NCBI GenBank assembly: GCA_037189585.1
Contig: JBBCJA010000013.1
Coordinates: 62,001-126,000 of the forward strand
Length of the DNA stretch: 64,000 bases
Direction of reading: 5' to 3'
DNA from: JAEXNA01 sp037189585
Lineage (GTDB): Bacteria; Vulcanimicrobiota; Xenobia; Xenobiales; JADMJV01
The translations under genes were made by a program, and so were the position numbers. The notes below the pieces were generated by a model. That model saw only the letters and a program-made list of their open reading frames with translations, did no database searches and was not told where the DNA came from. Position 1 is the stretch's first letter; each line of letters begins with the position of its first letter. Shown here piece after piece: positions 25,787 to 35,033 of this stretch.

Positions 25787-26179
25787 TCATACCGTGATGG
25801 TAAATTCGAAGCTCCCCGCAGAACAGTCTACGGAGCAAGTTTTACAAAAGTCTCCGCTAGTGTGGTACGTCGAAGATACCGACGGTTTCTCATGGTTCAA
25901 GGGGTATAGGCCGTAGCTGACGGTAATCTGGTGCTGCCCGCCGTGATACCAGGCATTGACCTTTCCCGTTTCCTGATAGACCAACGGTAAGGGCCTCGGG
26001 AATCGATAGCTCGAGTTGGCAAAGGAGGCGGTCTTCGCCAACCGCGGGTCGGATTGAATCAGCTGCTGGGAGGCCTGTCCTTCTGCCGTGGTGGCGCTGT
26101 CCCAGCGGAGCTGGAGCTGGGCCTGGACACTCTCGCACCAAAGGCAAAGTAGTGCGACAACAAGCAAAGACCTCAGCAT
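25787..26179 (-). CDS. Short secreted protein, possibly a truncated DUF4344-type metallopeptidase
   Basis: 130 residues with a signal peptide (SLLVVALLCLWCESVQA). Residues ~62-95 (RPLPLVYQETGKVNAWYHGGQHQITVSYGLYPLN) resemble the start of DUF4344 putative metallopeptidases (plplv...NAfYdp...I.lcYEl). The HExxH part that should follow is absent, and the last 35 residues are unrelated and Cys-rich (CKTCSVDC). It is either a decayed fragment or a different small protein. Confidence 0.4.
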   Translation of the reverse strand: MLRSLLVVALLCLWCESVQAQLQLRWDSATTAEGQASQQLIQSDPRLAKTASFANSSYRFPRPLPLVYQETGKVNAWYHGGQHQITVSYGLYPLNHEKPSVSSTYHTSGDFCKTCSVDCSAGSFEFTITV

Positions 26180-26259
26180 CGAGAAAGATGTGACAAGGGC
26201 CAGTCAGCGACCTCTTCAGCCTGGAGTGTGTCCCTGCTTGGTGTGATATAATCCTTGGT

Positions 26260-26880
26260 ATGGACGCACCGCGGATACGCTCTAGAGCGAGTTGGACCGA
26301 TTACCAGTCGTGGGATGACGACACCCGATGGGAGATCATTGATGGTCACCCCTATGCGATGACGGCGCCCCGCGTGTCTCACCAGATGGTCTGCGGCGAG
26401 CTGCACGCATCGCTTCACTCGCATTTCCGCGGTCGTCGGTGTAAGGTCTTCCTTTCTCCGATCGACGTGCGGCTGTCGGAGTACGATGTTGTCCAGCCAG
26501 ATCTGATCGTGGTGTGCGATCGCTCTCAGATTTTGGAGACCCATATCGAAGGTCCACCCACCCTGGTGGTGGAGATCCTCTCTCCATCGACGCAGCGTCA
26601 TGACCGGGTCCGCAAGCTTCACCTCTACGCTCGTTTTGGAGTGAAGGAGTACTGGAACTTTCAACCCAACCCGCCCCTGGTGGAGGTTCTGACTCTCGAT
26701 GGCTCGGGCTATCGCATCGCCGGAGCCTACACCGAGTTGGACCATTTGACCAGCCCACTTTTTCCAGAACTGGCTCTCGATCTCAGTGAAATCTTTCTGC
26801 CCACGGGGGAAGAGCCCATCGAGGAGATTCGAGAGGCGTCACCGCCCTACGCGGCGAGTGCGTCCACAGTGGGGGAGTAG
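26260..26880 (+). CDS. Uma2-family (DUF820) putative endonuclease
   Basis: A 206-residue PD-(D/E)XK-like protein. It shows the family order RWEIIDGHPYAMTAPRVSHQ, VVQPDLIVV (catalytic Asp), PPTLVVEILSPST (Glu) and KLHLYARFGVKEYW (Lys). Uma2 genes are very numerous in cyanobacteria and some other phyla and are mobile between strains; function is unproven. It lies between two apparent gene fragments. Confidence 0.88.
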   Translation: MDAPRIRSRASWTDYQSWDDDTRWEIIDGHPYAMTAPRVSHQMVCGELHASLHSHFRGRRCKVFLSPIDVRLSEYDVVQPDLIVVCDRSQILETHIEGPPTLVVEILSPSTQRHDRVRKLHLYARFGVKEYWNFQPNPPLVEVLTLDGSGYRIAGAYTELDHLTSPLFPELALDLSEIFLPTGEEPIEEIREASPPYAASASTVGE

Positions 26881-26895
26881 ACAAAGATCTCACAA

Positions 26896-27030
26896 TCAGC
26901 CCAGCGGGTTCCAAATGCGAGCGAATCCGAAGCCCTCGAAGTGTTTCGCGTTGCGGGTGATGAAGGTGGTCACCCCGTGGTGGCGCAAGGTGAGGGCCAG
27001 CCTGGTGTCGATGATGGTGTCTTCACGCCA
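26896..27030 (-). pseudogene. C-terminal remnant of a PIN-domain (VapC-like) toxin
   Basis: The frame reads EDTIIDTRLALTLRHHGVTTFITRNAKHFEGFGFARIWNPLG, the usual last third of a PIN nuclease (the TRNxKHF segment and closing NPL). The upstream two thirds, with the acidic active-site residues, are missing; the frame upstream has no PIN pattern and runs into the helicase gene. Probably a broken toxin-antitoxin unit. Confidence 0.6.
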
Positions 27031-27098
27031 GCGTTGCTTTGAGCGCGAACACCCGTACGAAAGGAGCGCGCTGGGCTTGAGCCAAATTCCACAAGTTG

Positions 27099-29579
27099 AT
27101 GAACGATTCCGCCACACCAACCCTGGACCTCGACCGTCCTAACGTTAACACCCCTCTGGGTATCGCGCTGGACGATTTCCTGCAGACCGAGGTCCCCAAG
27201 GGGAACGTGACCGCGGTCCATCGCCTGGAGCCCAAGCCCGCCACTTACGCCGACTGGCCTGAGGCGCTGGACCCTAAGTTGGTCCAGGCCCTCCAATCGC
27301 GGGGAATTGAAAAACTGTATAGCCATCAAGCCGAGGCGATCTCTTCGGTGCTGTCCGGTCGTCACACCGTGGTGGTGACGCCCACCGCCTCGGGCAAGAC
27401 GCTCTGCTACAACCTTCCTGTCATCCAGAGGATCTTGCAAGACCGGGCCAGCCGGGCGCTCTACATGTTTCCCACTAAGGCGCTCTCTCAAGACCAGTTA
27501 GCCGAACTGATGGAACTTGACGCCAAGGTTGGAGCCGAACTCGGTGTCTTCACCTACGACGGCGATACCCCCTCGGACGCCCGGCGGGCGGTGCGCGCCC
27601 GGGGGCACGTGGTGATCACCAACCCCGACATGCTGCACACGGGGATCCTACCTCATCATACCCGATGGTCGCGTTTTTTCTCCGACCTGCGCTACGTGGT
27701 TCTCGACGAGCTTCACACCTACCGAGGGGTGTTCGGAAGCCACATCGCCAACGTCTTACGACGGCTACGGAGAATCTGCCGTTTTCACGGCTCGGACCCG
27801 GTCTTCATCCTCTGCTCGGCCACCATCGCCAATCCCAAGGAGCACGCAGAGGCGCTGCTCGGACAGCCGGTCTCCATCGTGGACCAGTCGGGGGCACCCA
27901 GCGGGCAAAAAACAGTGGTTTTTTACAACCCTCCGGTCATCTCCCAAGAGCTCGGCATCCGCCGCTCTTACATCTCGGTCACCCGGCGCATAGCCTCTCA
28001 CTTTTTCCGCGAGGGGGTGCGGGGCATCATCTTCGCCTCGTCGCGTCTTAACGTGGAGGTTTTGACCCGCTATCTCAAGGACCGCTTCGAGCGAACCTTC
28101 GAGGATGAGGGGAAGATCCGGGGCTACCGGGGGGGCTATCTCCCTTCCGTGCGGCGCGAGATCGAAAGAGACTTGAGGGCCGGCAAGGTCCTGGGCGTGA
28201 TCAGCACCAACGCCTTGGAGCTCGGGATCGACATCGGGGCTTTGGAGCTCGCCATCTTGAGCGGCTATCCCGGCACCATCGCCTCCACCTGGCAGCAGGC
28301 CGGACGCGCGGGGCGCCGTCATGGGGAATCGGCGGTGGTCATGGTGGGTCGAAGCGATCCGCTGGACCAGTTTCTGATGCAAAATCCCGACTACTTCTTC
28401 GGTGCGACCCCGGAGCACGCGCGGGTCAATCCGGAGAACCTCTCCATTCTCTTAAGCCATCTCAAGTGCGCCTGCTTTGAGATCCCGATGGAGCTGGGGG
28501 AGAAGTTCGGGACCTCCGAGGTCTCCGAGCTGCTCGACTATCTCTCCGAAAACGGAGTGATCTACCAAGCCGGTGGCCAGTATCACTGGAGCGACCAGAC
28601 CTATCCGGCCGACGGCATCTCGCTTCGCACCGCGAGCCCGGAGAACTTCGTGGTCATGAACTTGGCCGAGAACGAGAAAGTCATCGCCGAGGTCGACTGG
28701 CATTCGGCTCCCTCCACCGTTTATGAGGACGCCATCTACCTGGTGGAGGGTAGAAGCTACCACGTCAAGCGCCTCGACTACGATCAGCGCCGCGTTTACG
28801 TCAATCCGGTGGAGGTCGATTATTACACCGACGCCATCACCGACACCTCGGTCGACATTCTCGACGGTTTTCAAAAAGACGACAGCCGAGGCCATTTCTC
28901 TTACGAGCACGGTGAGGTGCACGTGGCCTGGCGCGTCTCGGGCTTTAAGAAGATCAAGTTCGACACGCGCGAGAACGTCGGCTTTGGCGAGGTGAACCTG
29001 CCCGACCACGAGATGCACACCACCTCGTTTTGGGTCACCTTCAAGTCAGATTTTCTGGGCAACTTGCCTTATCGCAAGGCCGACCTGATCGACGGGCTGA
29101 CGGGCCTGGCTTACATCCTGCAGCACGTCGCGCCGCTTTATCTGATGTGCGACGTGCGCGATCTGGACCGCTGCGTGGGGGATCGCGCGGCCACTCACCT
29201 CGACCTGGGGCCGGGACGGGTGGACGGGCGGATCCCGGTGGGGGAGAAGACGCCGGAGGAAGAGTTCAACCAGGAAAGCTGGCTCCGCTTAGGGGTCGAG
29301 GAAGATCCCAAGGCGATCACGTCACAAACCAAAGAGCTCGAGGTGCCCTTCGAGCCCACCCTCTTTCTCTACGACAACTTCCCCGGCGGGATCGGATTCT
29401 CGCCTCAGATCTACGACATCTTTCCTCAGCTTTTAGAGCACGCCGAACGACTGTTGGACGAATGCCCCTGCGAGGACGGGTGCCCCTCTTGCGTTGGCCC
29501 ACCCAACGAGGTGGGGGCGCTGGCCAAAGGGATCGCCCTGGAGCTAATTCGAGGAAGCCTGGAGAAAGGGCCGGTCTAG
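27099..29579 (+). CDS. MrfA-like DEAD/DEAH helicase with C-terminal Zn module (DUF1998)
   Basis: 826 residues. RecA1 shows LYSHQAEAI, TPTASGKT (~94-101), TNPDMLH, DELHTYRG and CSATIANP; RecA2 shows GIIFASSR, STNALELGIDIG and QQAGRAGRR. The C-terminal DUF1998-type region ends in CPCEDGCPSC, a four-Cys metal site. This is the layout of Bacillus MrfA, a 3'-5' DNA helicase that removes mitomycin adducts with exonuclease MrfB. No mrfB-like gene is next to it. Start is ATG 27099, one codon after a TTG. Its end overlaps the convergent FecR-like gene by 36 nt. Confidence 0.88.
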   Translation: MNDSATPTLDLDRPNVNTPLGIALDDFLQTEVPKGNVTAVHRLEPKPATYADWPEALDPKLVQALQSRGIEKLYSHQAEAISSVLSGRHTVVVTPTASGKTLCYNLPVIQRILQDRASRALYMFPTKALSQDQLAELMELDAKVGAELGVFTYDGDTPSDARRAVRARGHVVITNPDMLHTGILPHHTRWSRFFSDLRYVVLDELHTYRGVFGSHIANVLRRLRRICRFHGSDPVFILCSATIANPKEHAEALLGQPVSIVDQSGAPSGQKTVVFYNPPVISQELGIRRSYISVTRRIASHFFREGVRGIIFASSRLNVEVLTRYLKDRFERTFEDEGKIRGYRGGYLPSVRREIERDLRAGKVLGVISTNALELGIDIGALELAILSGYPGTIASTWQQAGRAGRRHGESAVVMVGRSDPLDQFLMQNPDYFFGATPEHARVNPENLSILLSHLKCACFEIPMELGEKFGTSEVSELLDYLSENGVIYQAGGQYHWSDQTYPADGISLRTASPENFVVMNLAENEKVIAEVDWHSAPSTVYEDAIYLVEGRSYHVKRLDYDQRRVYVNPVEVDYYTDAITDTSVDILDGFQKDDSRGHFSYEHGEVHVAWRVSGFKKIKFDTRENVGFGEVNLPDHEMHTTSFWVTFKSDFLGNLPYRKADLIDGLTGLAYILQHVAPLYLMCDVRDLDRCVGDRAATHLDLGPGRVDGRIPVGEKTPEEEFNQESWLRLGVEEDPKAITSQTKELEVPFEPTLFLYDNFPGGIGFSPQIYDIFPQLLEHAERLLDECPCEDGCPSCVGPPNEVGALAKGIALELIRGSLEKGPV

Positions 29580-30428
29580 ACTCTCCAAAGCTCGCTTGAG
29601 AGCATCCCGGACCTGCTCTCGCTCCCCTTGGGAAAGTTTTCCGAACTCCGGATGCTCAATGACTTGTTCCAACAGACGAGCCACCTCTTCGGTTTGGTCG
29701 AAGCCATCGTAGAGGTTGGCGACCCGTACCAACTCCTCCACCGTCGGGCGACGACTGAGCAGTTGAGCTTCCAGGTCCTTCAAGTCGGATTTTTCCTCCG
29801 GCGTCAAGAGCCGGAAGACTCGTCGATACTCGCGGCTGGTCCCTTGGACTATGAGAAGGTAGCGATGTCCCGGAAGTAAGGTGATGTCCGGAGTGAAAGC
29901 GGTTTGGGTCGACCCGTCAAATTCCCAGAACTGCCCTGAGTCTTCAACCTCACCGAGAGTCACGGTGATCTGTTGTTGAGATTTGAAGTATTCCGTGTCG
30001 ATCTTGACCGCGAACTCCCAGCCTTGCTCGGTGGATTTACCCGGCAGGACCAGGCTCCAGCCCAAGGGTTTGATATCGCGTGTCGTGGCGGCGGCGCTAC
30101 GCTGCAGGTTGCCGGCCTCCTGAGCCACGGAAAGCTTATCTCGTTTGACCTCGGTCGCGCTCTTGCTAAGCTGCTCCCTGGAGAGAGTTACCTGCCGAGG
30201 ACCTTTGAGGTGAGTTTGCCGGTTGCTGGCCAACAGTTGGACACGAACCTGGCTACCGGCGGGGAGGTCCAGCACCTGTCCTTCCTCGGCGAAGGTTGGG
30301 GTGGACAGACCTTTCCCGGCCAAAATCGGCTTACCGTCCAGGGGGGTGATGATGGCGATGCGGGGCGCGGCCCAGGCGGGAGCTAGTAGGCAGAGTAAGA
30401 ACAAGAGTTTGAGGGTCGCTGATTTCAT
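29544..30428 (-). CDS. FecR-like secreted protein (operon gene 8)
   Basis: 294 residues with a signal peptide (LKLLFLLCLLAPAWA). Residues ~20-90 have a FecR-like beta pattern (IAIITPLDGKPILAGKG, then LDLPAGSQVRVQLLASNRQTHLKGPRQVTL). A middle beta domain (WSLVLPG, GHRYLLIVQG) and a C-terminal helical part with a TPR-like look (VEELVRVANLYDGFDQTEEVARLLEQVIEHP) follow. It is a paralogue of the preceding gene and starts within its stop codon (ATGA). It probably senses or binds something in the periplasm. Confidence 0.7.
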   Translation of the reverse strand: MKSATLKLLFLLCLLAPAWAAPRIAIITPLDGKPILAGKGLSTPTFAEEGQVLDLPAGSQVRVQLLASNRQTHLKGPRQVTLSREQLSKSATEVKRDKLSVAQEAGNLQRSAAATTRDIKPLGWSLVLPGKSTEQGWEFAVKIDTEYFKSQQQITVTLGEVEDSGQFWEFDGSTQTAFTPDITLLPGHRYLLIVQGTSREYRRVFRLLTPEEKSDLKDLEAQLLSRRPTVEELVRVANLYDGFDQTEEVARLLEQVIEHPEFGKLSQGEREQVRDALKRALESLDRPFLQASSN

Positions 30429-31450
30429 TGGGGGTCTCCTGGAGTCGTCTCGATGGGATTCCCCAGGACGCCTCGTAACGTATTCCACACTATCCTTGTC
30501 TGGATAAGCGTATCCTCATCAAGGAGGGACCAGTTGGCCAGGGTTTGGGATTCCTGGAGTAGCGCTTGAGCCCGCGGCCACTGATCCCAGGCGTAGTGGA
30601 GCAGGGCCGAGTCCACCAGAACCGCCATTTTCTCCGACCTATCGGTTAAATCGCGCGCCTCGGTGACGGATTCAGCCAGCGCGGTTTTTTCCTCCGAGCT
30701 CAGCAGTCGGAAGGGTTCGGCCGTGGCGTGGGGGACCTCGGTACCGCTGTCGGAACTGAGCTCTAACTTGTATCGTCGACTTTCCTGTAATAGTGATCGT
30801 TGGACGATGATGACAGGAGTGGAGGTCCGAAGCGATTTTTCGAATTCAAGTTCGTCGACGACGCCGCGAGCCACAACTTTGTTGTTGTCCTGGGGGTCTG
30901 TGATCGACCAGTTCAGCTGAGTGGGAAGCGGCTGGACAGAGGGCGCCACGAATCCAATCGTCTGGGAATCGATCTCCTGCGGAGAAGCCAGGACCAGCGG
31001 TCGAGTCCATCGCGCTGCGCTGTGCGCGCTGGTACTAGGGGAACTCGTAGCCGCTCCGGCACGCGGTGGTGCGGGGAGGGGAGAGGCCGGAGCCACGGTC
31101 ACCGCCGCGGACCCGACGTGGCTCGTTCCGTCGGCGTTGGCGGCTACCGCGACCGGAAGGCGCTTGATGGCTGAGGCCTGCCTCTTAAGCTCCGCGCTCC
31201 GTAACACGAGTTGAGTTGAGCCCTCCACGGTCAGTTCGCGGTTACTCCCGAGCAGCTGAATTCGCACGCGACTGTTGTCGGATACCACCAGCACAGCGTT
31301 CTCCGAGACCAAAAGCGGACTCTGTAGAGGTTTCCCGTCCACGGTGGCTAGACCTCGGGTCAGACGAACCAGGGCGATCCGACTCGATGCTAAAGCGGTC
31401 GTGGCCAACAAAGATAGAAAAAGAAGTAGACTCAGATGGGTGAACTTCAT
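30425..31450 (-). CDS. FecR-like secreted protein (operon gene 7)
   Basis: 341 residues with signal peptide SLLLFLSLLATTALA. A FecR-like segment follows (LTRGLATVDGKPLQSPLLVSENAVLVVSDNSRVRIQLLGSNRELTVEGSTQLVL), then an Ala/Pro/Ser linker (~120-160), a second beta domain and a helical tail (ARDLTDRSEKMAVLVDSALLHYAWDQWPRAQALLQ). The LLSSEEK junction corresponds to LLTPEEK in the downstream paralogue, supporting duplication. It overlaps genes on both sides by 4 nt. FecR-like proteins next to CHASE2 cyclases are a recurrent arrangement. Confidence 0.7.
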   Translation of the reverse strand: MKFTHLSLLLFLSLLATTALASSRIALVRLTRGLATVDGKPLQSPLLVSENAVLVVSDNSRVRIQLLGSNRELTVEGSTQLVLRSAELKRQASAIKRLPVAVAANADGTSHVGSAAVTVAPASPLPAPPRAGAATSSPSTSAHSAARWTRPLVLASPQEIDSQTIGFVAPSVQPLPTQLNWSITDPQDNNKVVARGVVDELEFEKSLRTSTPVIIVQRSLLQESRRYKLELSSDSGTEVPHATAEPFRLLSSEEKTALAESVTEARDLTDRSEKMAVLVDSALLHYAWDQWPRAQALLQESQTLANWSLLDEDTLIQTRIVWNTLRGVLGNPIETTPGDPQ

Positions 31451-33441
31451 AGGTTGTCCTCCTGTCGTCGATGCACGGCGAAAATTTCCATGCGCGAGAT
31501 CTTTCCTTTGAAAGTTTGCTCTCCCTGAGAGACCCATTCGACCGGATCCTCAGACCGGCCGGCGGCTTCCCGCTCGGCTTGATAGCGGACTCGTGTCGCC
31601 TCACTGACTCCGATATCCATACCCAGTTTTTGGGCTGCCGACATCACTCGAGCGCCTAGATTGACGTTGTCGCCAACCGCGGCGTACTCCCAGCGACTCT
31701 CCGGCCCGACTTTCCCCACCACCACCGAACCGGTGTTGATGCCGGCTTTGATCTCGTAGAAGCCAGGTTGGCCGCCGGCCTCGGCCCTGGCTTTGGCCAG
31801 CACATCCCGCATCTCCAAAGCGGTGAGGACAGCACGGGTGGCGTGGTCGCCTCCCTCGTCAGGTGCGCCGAAAATGACCATGATCTCGTCCCCCACATAC
31901 TGCTTGAGGTAGCCGTCGTACTTCATGATGACGTCTACCATTTTGCTGAAGTAGTCGGAAAGCATCTCGATGACCTCTTCAGGCTCGTGCTTTTCGCACA
32001 CCGGGGTGAAGTCATTAATGTCGGTGAAGAGAACGGTGATCTCTTTGCGTACGCCATGGCGAAGCTCTCCAGGAGAGTTGAGAACGTGCCGCATGACCTG
32101 GGGGCTGACCATACGGGCGAAGGTGGAGCGCACTCGAGCGCGATCTCTTTCCACGGTGAAGAGACGTTCGGTGTAGCCCATCAGACTTCCCAGCAGACAG
32201 GCGAGCCAGGCCGTGATGCAGGGCAGCCAGATCAGAGCCTGGCTAAAAGCCAGGAAGGAGCCGAGCGGAATGAGAGCCATGATGAGCAGGAGTGACGCCA
32301 GTTTCCCTTTGCGCCCCAGTACCGCGCCGAAGAGCGCCACCACGGCGCAGGTTAACATCCAGGCGAAGGCGCTCCGGGTGAGAAATGAGTTGGTCAAGAA
32401 CATGTTGATCACGGTGGCGTGAATCGCCGCGCCGTGATAGGAGGAGTCGCCCGGCACCACGTGGTCGTCCCCTAGCGATCCGGCCGTCCCCGCCACGATC
32501 ACGATCTTGTCCTTGAAGCTGTTAGCGGGAATCTTTCCCGACGTGACGTCGAGAGCGGAGATTATAGGAAAAGTCAAGGTGGGTGGGGTGGGCTGGTCCA
32601 CGGCCACGTTGTCTTCGGTCGGGCCGGGAAAATTGAGAAGAAAGCTATCTCCGAACAGAAAGGGAACGGTCTGGTCTTTCCAGGTCAGGCGGCTCCCTTC
32701 ACTGGTAACGGGTTTTCCCGGCGTGTACCCCGAGGGCACGTAGTAGCGCAAGGGTGTGTTTGTGGCCGCTTCCAGGAGACGGAAAGAAAAGTTGGCCAGG
32801 TCCGGAGCCTCCCGGACGCCTTGATGGCTGATGAACAGCTTTCCTCGTCGCACGGCGCCATCGACGTCGGTGGCGATGTTGACGACGCCGAAGCTAGGGA
32901 GACTACCGTCTTCTTGAAGCAACAGGTCGCGGATCACCTCGTGAGGCGACAGACGCTGGTCATCCTCGAAGCCCTGCTCGCCATCGGGGCCACGATTCCG
33001 CTCGTCCACCACCATCTGTTCGGCTAGGATCACCGGCGGAGAGGACATGGCTTGGAGCCCCAGTTGCAATGCTTCGTCTTGCAGGCGTAGTTTCAAGGGA
33101 TCTGTGTCGGACAGTCCTTCGGTCTTAGGCGAGATCAAGATGTCGAGTCCGATGGCGGCTGGCTGGCCAGCTTTGATCTTTTCAATCAGGATAGCGAGAT
33201 CGGACTGCCAGAGGATCTGAGGTTTTCCCCAACCGTCCATGGTGGCCGCGTCGATTCCGACAATGAGCAGGCGCGGGTCGAGTTTTTGAGCGCCGAACAG
33301 GCGGTAGCGCAAGGGGAAGTAGCGATCGAGCGCCGCTGTCTCCAGCTGATAGCCCGATCGGGTCACCCCCAAAGCTCCGATAATTAGACCTGACAGCGTG
33401 GCCAGCGCTATGACGAAAACGGCCCTCCCCCGGGAATTCAT
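31447..33441 (-). CDS. CHASE2-domain adenylate/guanylate cyclase (class III)
   Basis: 664 residues. A first membrane helix (~6-26), a periplasmic CHASE2 sensor (~27-320, with LLIVGIDAATMDGWG and VIVAGTAGSLGDDHVVPGD), further membrane helices (~330-410), then a class III cyclase domain. In the cyclase both metal Asp residues (LFTDINDF, YVGDEIMVIF) are present, as are the adenine-selecting Lys in LKQYVGDE and Asn/Arg in GDNVNLGARV. It should make cAMP in response to a periplasmic signal. Start ATG 33441 overlaps the preceding stop; an upstream in-frame ATG at 33468 is less likely. Confidence 0.88.
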   Translation of the reverse strand: MNSRGRAVFVIALATLSGLIIGALGVTRSGYQLETAALDRYFPLRYRLFGAQKLDPRLLIVGIDAATMDGWGKPQILWQSDLAILIEKIKAGQPAAIGLDILISPKTEGLSDTDPLKLRLQDEALQLGLQAMSSPPVILAEQMVVDERNRGPDGEQGFEDDQRLSPHEVIRDLLLQEDGSLPSFGVVNIATDVDGAVRRGKLFISHQGVREAPDLANFSFRLLEAATNTPLRYYVPSGYTPGKPVTSEGSRLTWKDQTVPFLFGDSFLLNFPGPTEDNVAVDQPTPPTLTFPIISALDVTSGKIPANSFKDKIVIVAGTAGSLGDDHVVPGDSSYHGAAIHATVINMFLTNSFLTRSAFAWMLTCAVVALFGAVLGRKGKLASLLLIMALIPLGSFLAFSQALIWLPCITAWLACLLGSLMGYTERLFTVERDRARVRSTFARMVSPQVMRHVLNSPGELRHGVRKEITVLFTDINDFTPVCEKHEPEEVIEMLSDYFSKMVDVIMKYDGYLKQYVGDEIMVIFGAPDEGGDHATRAVLTALEMRDVLAKARAEAGGQPGFYEIKAGINTGSVVVGKVGPESRWEYAAVGDNVNLGARVMSAAQKLGMDIGVSEATRVRYQAEREAAGRSEDPVEWVSQGEQTFKGKISRMEIFAVHRRQEDNL

Positions 33442-35033
33442 CGATATCGACGTCCCCTTCGGTTCCACAGCGCCAGACCGTAGGCCGCGCCCAGCTTGAC
33501 CAGGTTGCGATGACCGGGGTTGAGTTCGAGTTCAAATAGCGCCCGCCCCACTTCATAGAGGCGCGGAAACGGCTTATACCACGGAGGGACGATCGAAGGG
33601 ATGAAAGAGCCTTCCAGCACCGATTTTTCCGGGCGGTCGAAGAAAAAGGCGTTGTGGACCCACCCTTTGCCGGTCTCGGTCTGCCCCCCCCCGTACGATC
33701 CCCAGGGAAGAACGGAGGTCGCGAATCCTACACCGCTGTAGACATTGACCCCGACCGTTCCGTAGCGCAGTTCGGTCAGAGCGTGGGCGAACGCCACCTC
33801 TTTGTCCCGGTGGGTGATGCCGTCCACCCAGAGGTTGCAAGAAAGATCGCCCCATAACCGGTTGTTGCAAAACTCCACGGCGGTATCAAGAAAGTTTTCC
33901 ACCGTGTCGGTCTCGAGCTCCACCCATCCCAACAGGCCGCAAAAGGCCTCCTGCTCGAAGATAGGCTCCTTATCGTCGGGGTTAACCTTGACCAGGGTTC
34001 GCGGTCCGAAGCACTCCCCCTTGGGGTAACGCTGTCTCCATTCGGCGCGCCTGTCGGCCGCTCCCGGAAAGAGGTCGTCGCGCCGGGAAACGCGGGCCAG
34101 CTCCGTTCGCAGAGTGTCAAGGAAGCGCTCCTTATGGGCCCACTTGGAGGAAGTTATCACGACCTGCGGCGTCACACAGTTGTATCCGCCGTTGATGACC
34201 AAAAGCGAGGCCAGATGGCGGGCCTGATAGCTGATCTCGCGGCTAGTCCAGGTACCAGGGACGATGATCAAGGGCGTCACACATCCCAGTTCCGCGGTGA
34301 AGGTGCGGTCGGTGAAACTGTTCTCCGCTACGATCGTCTGGTAGGTCTCCTTGGCCCCGGTCAGATGGACCGTTTCAAACATGGGGTGGGCTAGAAGAGC
34401 CTGTCCTTCCTCGGCTCCCCCGACCACAAATTGCAAATGGCGGTCGCGTACCAGAGGGTAAAAGACCTCCCCGAAGACCGGCGCTAGTGGAGCCAGGCGA
34501 CGCGGGATCAGACAGACCACGGGCCGGTTCTCGCAGAACAGCTTACACAGCGTGTCGGTTAGGCAGATGGAGGAGACGTTGGAGGCACCGAGGACCAGCG
34601 CCGGTCCGCGCGACTCCTCTCGAGCCCGGCTGAACTCTTGTCCCTGAAGGTCGCTGCCGACCGACCAGACCTGGCCTCGGTAGCCCCAGAAAGTGAAGGC
34701 TTCGTGAAATCCGAAGGGAAAAACGCGGGCGATGCTGCGGCCGTCGATACGAAGTCGCACGGTAGGCACCAGGGGGCGACCCCCGGACTGCAAGCCATGC
34801 TCGAGGTATCGCAAGGTTCGCGCCACCGGGACTAGAGCCAGCAGCCAGCTTTCCGCTCCCGCTTCCGAGGTGGTGGAGTGACCTCGCAGCGCGGCCTCCT
34901 CGTTCATCCAGTAGGTGGCTAGACGCTGCAGACTAAGCCGGCACGACTCGAGATAGAAGAGCCGTGTCAGCCGATCCACTTGGGACCACTTTTGAGGCGA
35001 AATCGCGAGGTCTCGCAGATTCTCCAGTATCAT
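33438..35033 (-). CDS. Aldehyde-dehydrogenase-superfamily protein
   Basis: A 531-residue ALDH-like protein. After an unusual ~120-residue N-terminal helical region, the NAD-binding domain (GPALVLGASNVSS), the GAKETYQ loop, Glu in AELGCVTPLIIV and Cys in INGGYNCVTPQVV are visible. Thus both catalytic residues are present, although the Cys context is GYNC rather than GQxC. The substrate is unknown. It begins directly after the DsbD stop and overlaps the CHASE2 cyclase gene by 4 nt. An ALDH in a signalling/redox operon is odd. Confidence 0.8.
   Translation of the reverse strand: MILENLRDLAISPQKWSQVDRLTRLFYLESCRLSLQRLATYWMNEEAALRGHSTTSEAGAESWLLALVPVARTLRYLEHGLQSGGRPLVPTVRLRIDGRSIARVFPFGFHEAFTFWGYRGQVWSVGSDLQGQEFSRAREESRGPALVLGASNVSSICLTDTLCKLFCENRPVVCLIPRRLAPLAPVFGEVFYPLVRDRHLQFVVGGAEEGQALLAHPMFETVHLTGAKETYQTIVAENSFTDRTFTAELGCVTPLIIVPGTWTSREISYQARHLASLLVINGGYNCVTPQVVITSSKWAHKERFLDTLRTELARVSRRDDLFPGAADRRAEWRQRYPKGECFGPRTLVKVNPDDKEPIFEQEAFCGLLGWVELETDTVENFLDTAVEFCNNRLWGDLSCNLWVDGITHRDKEVAFAHALTELRYGTVGVNVYSGVGFATSVLPWGSYGGGQTETGKGWVHNAFFFDRPEKSVLEGSFIPSIVPPWYKPFPRLYEVGRALFELELNPGHRNLVKLGAAYGLALWNRRGRRYR

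Noticed and set aside
26173..26745. 190-residue minus-strand frame opposite Uma2
   Set aside because: No recognisable motifs, whereas the plus-strand frame has all Uma2 motifs.
27590..28420. Long minus-strand frame within the MrfA-like helicase
   Set aside because: Antisense shadow; composition is His/Asp/Gly-rich without motifs.
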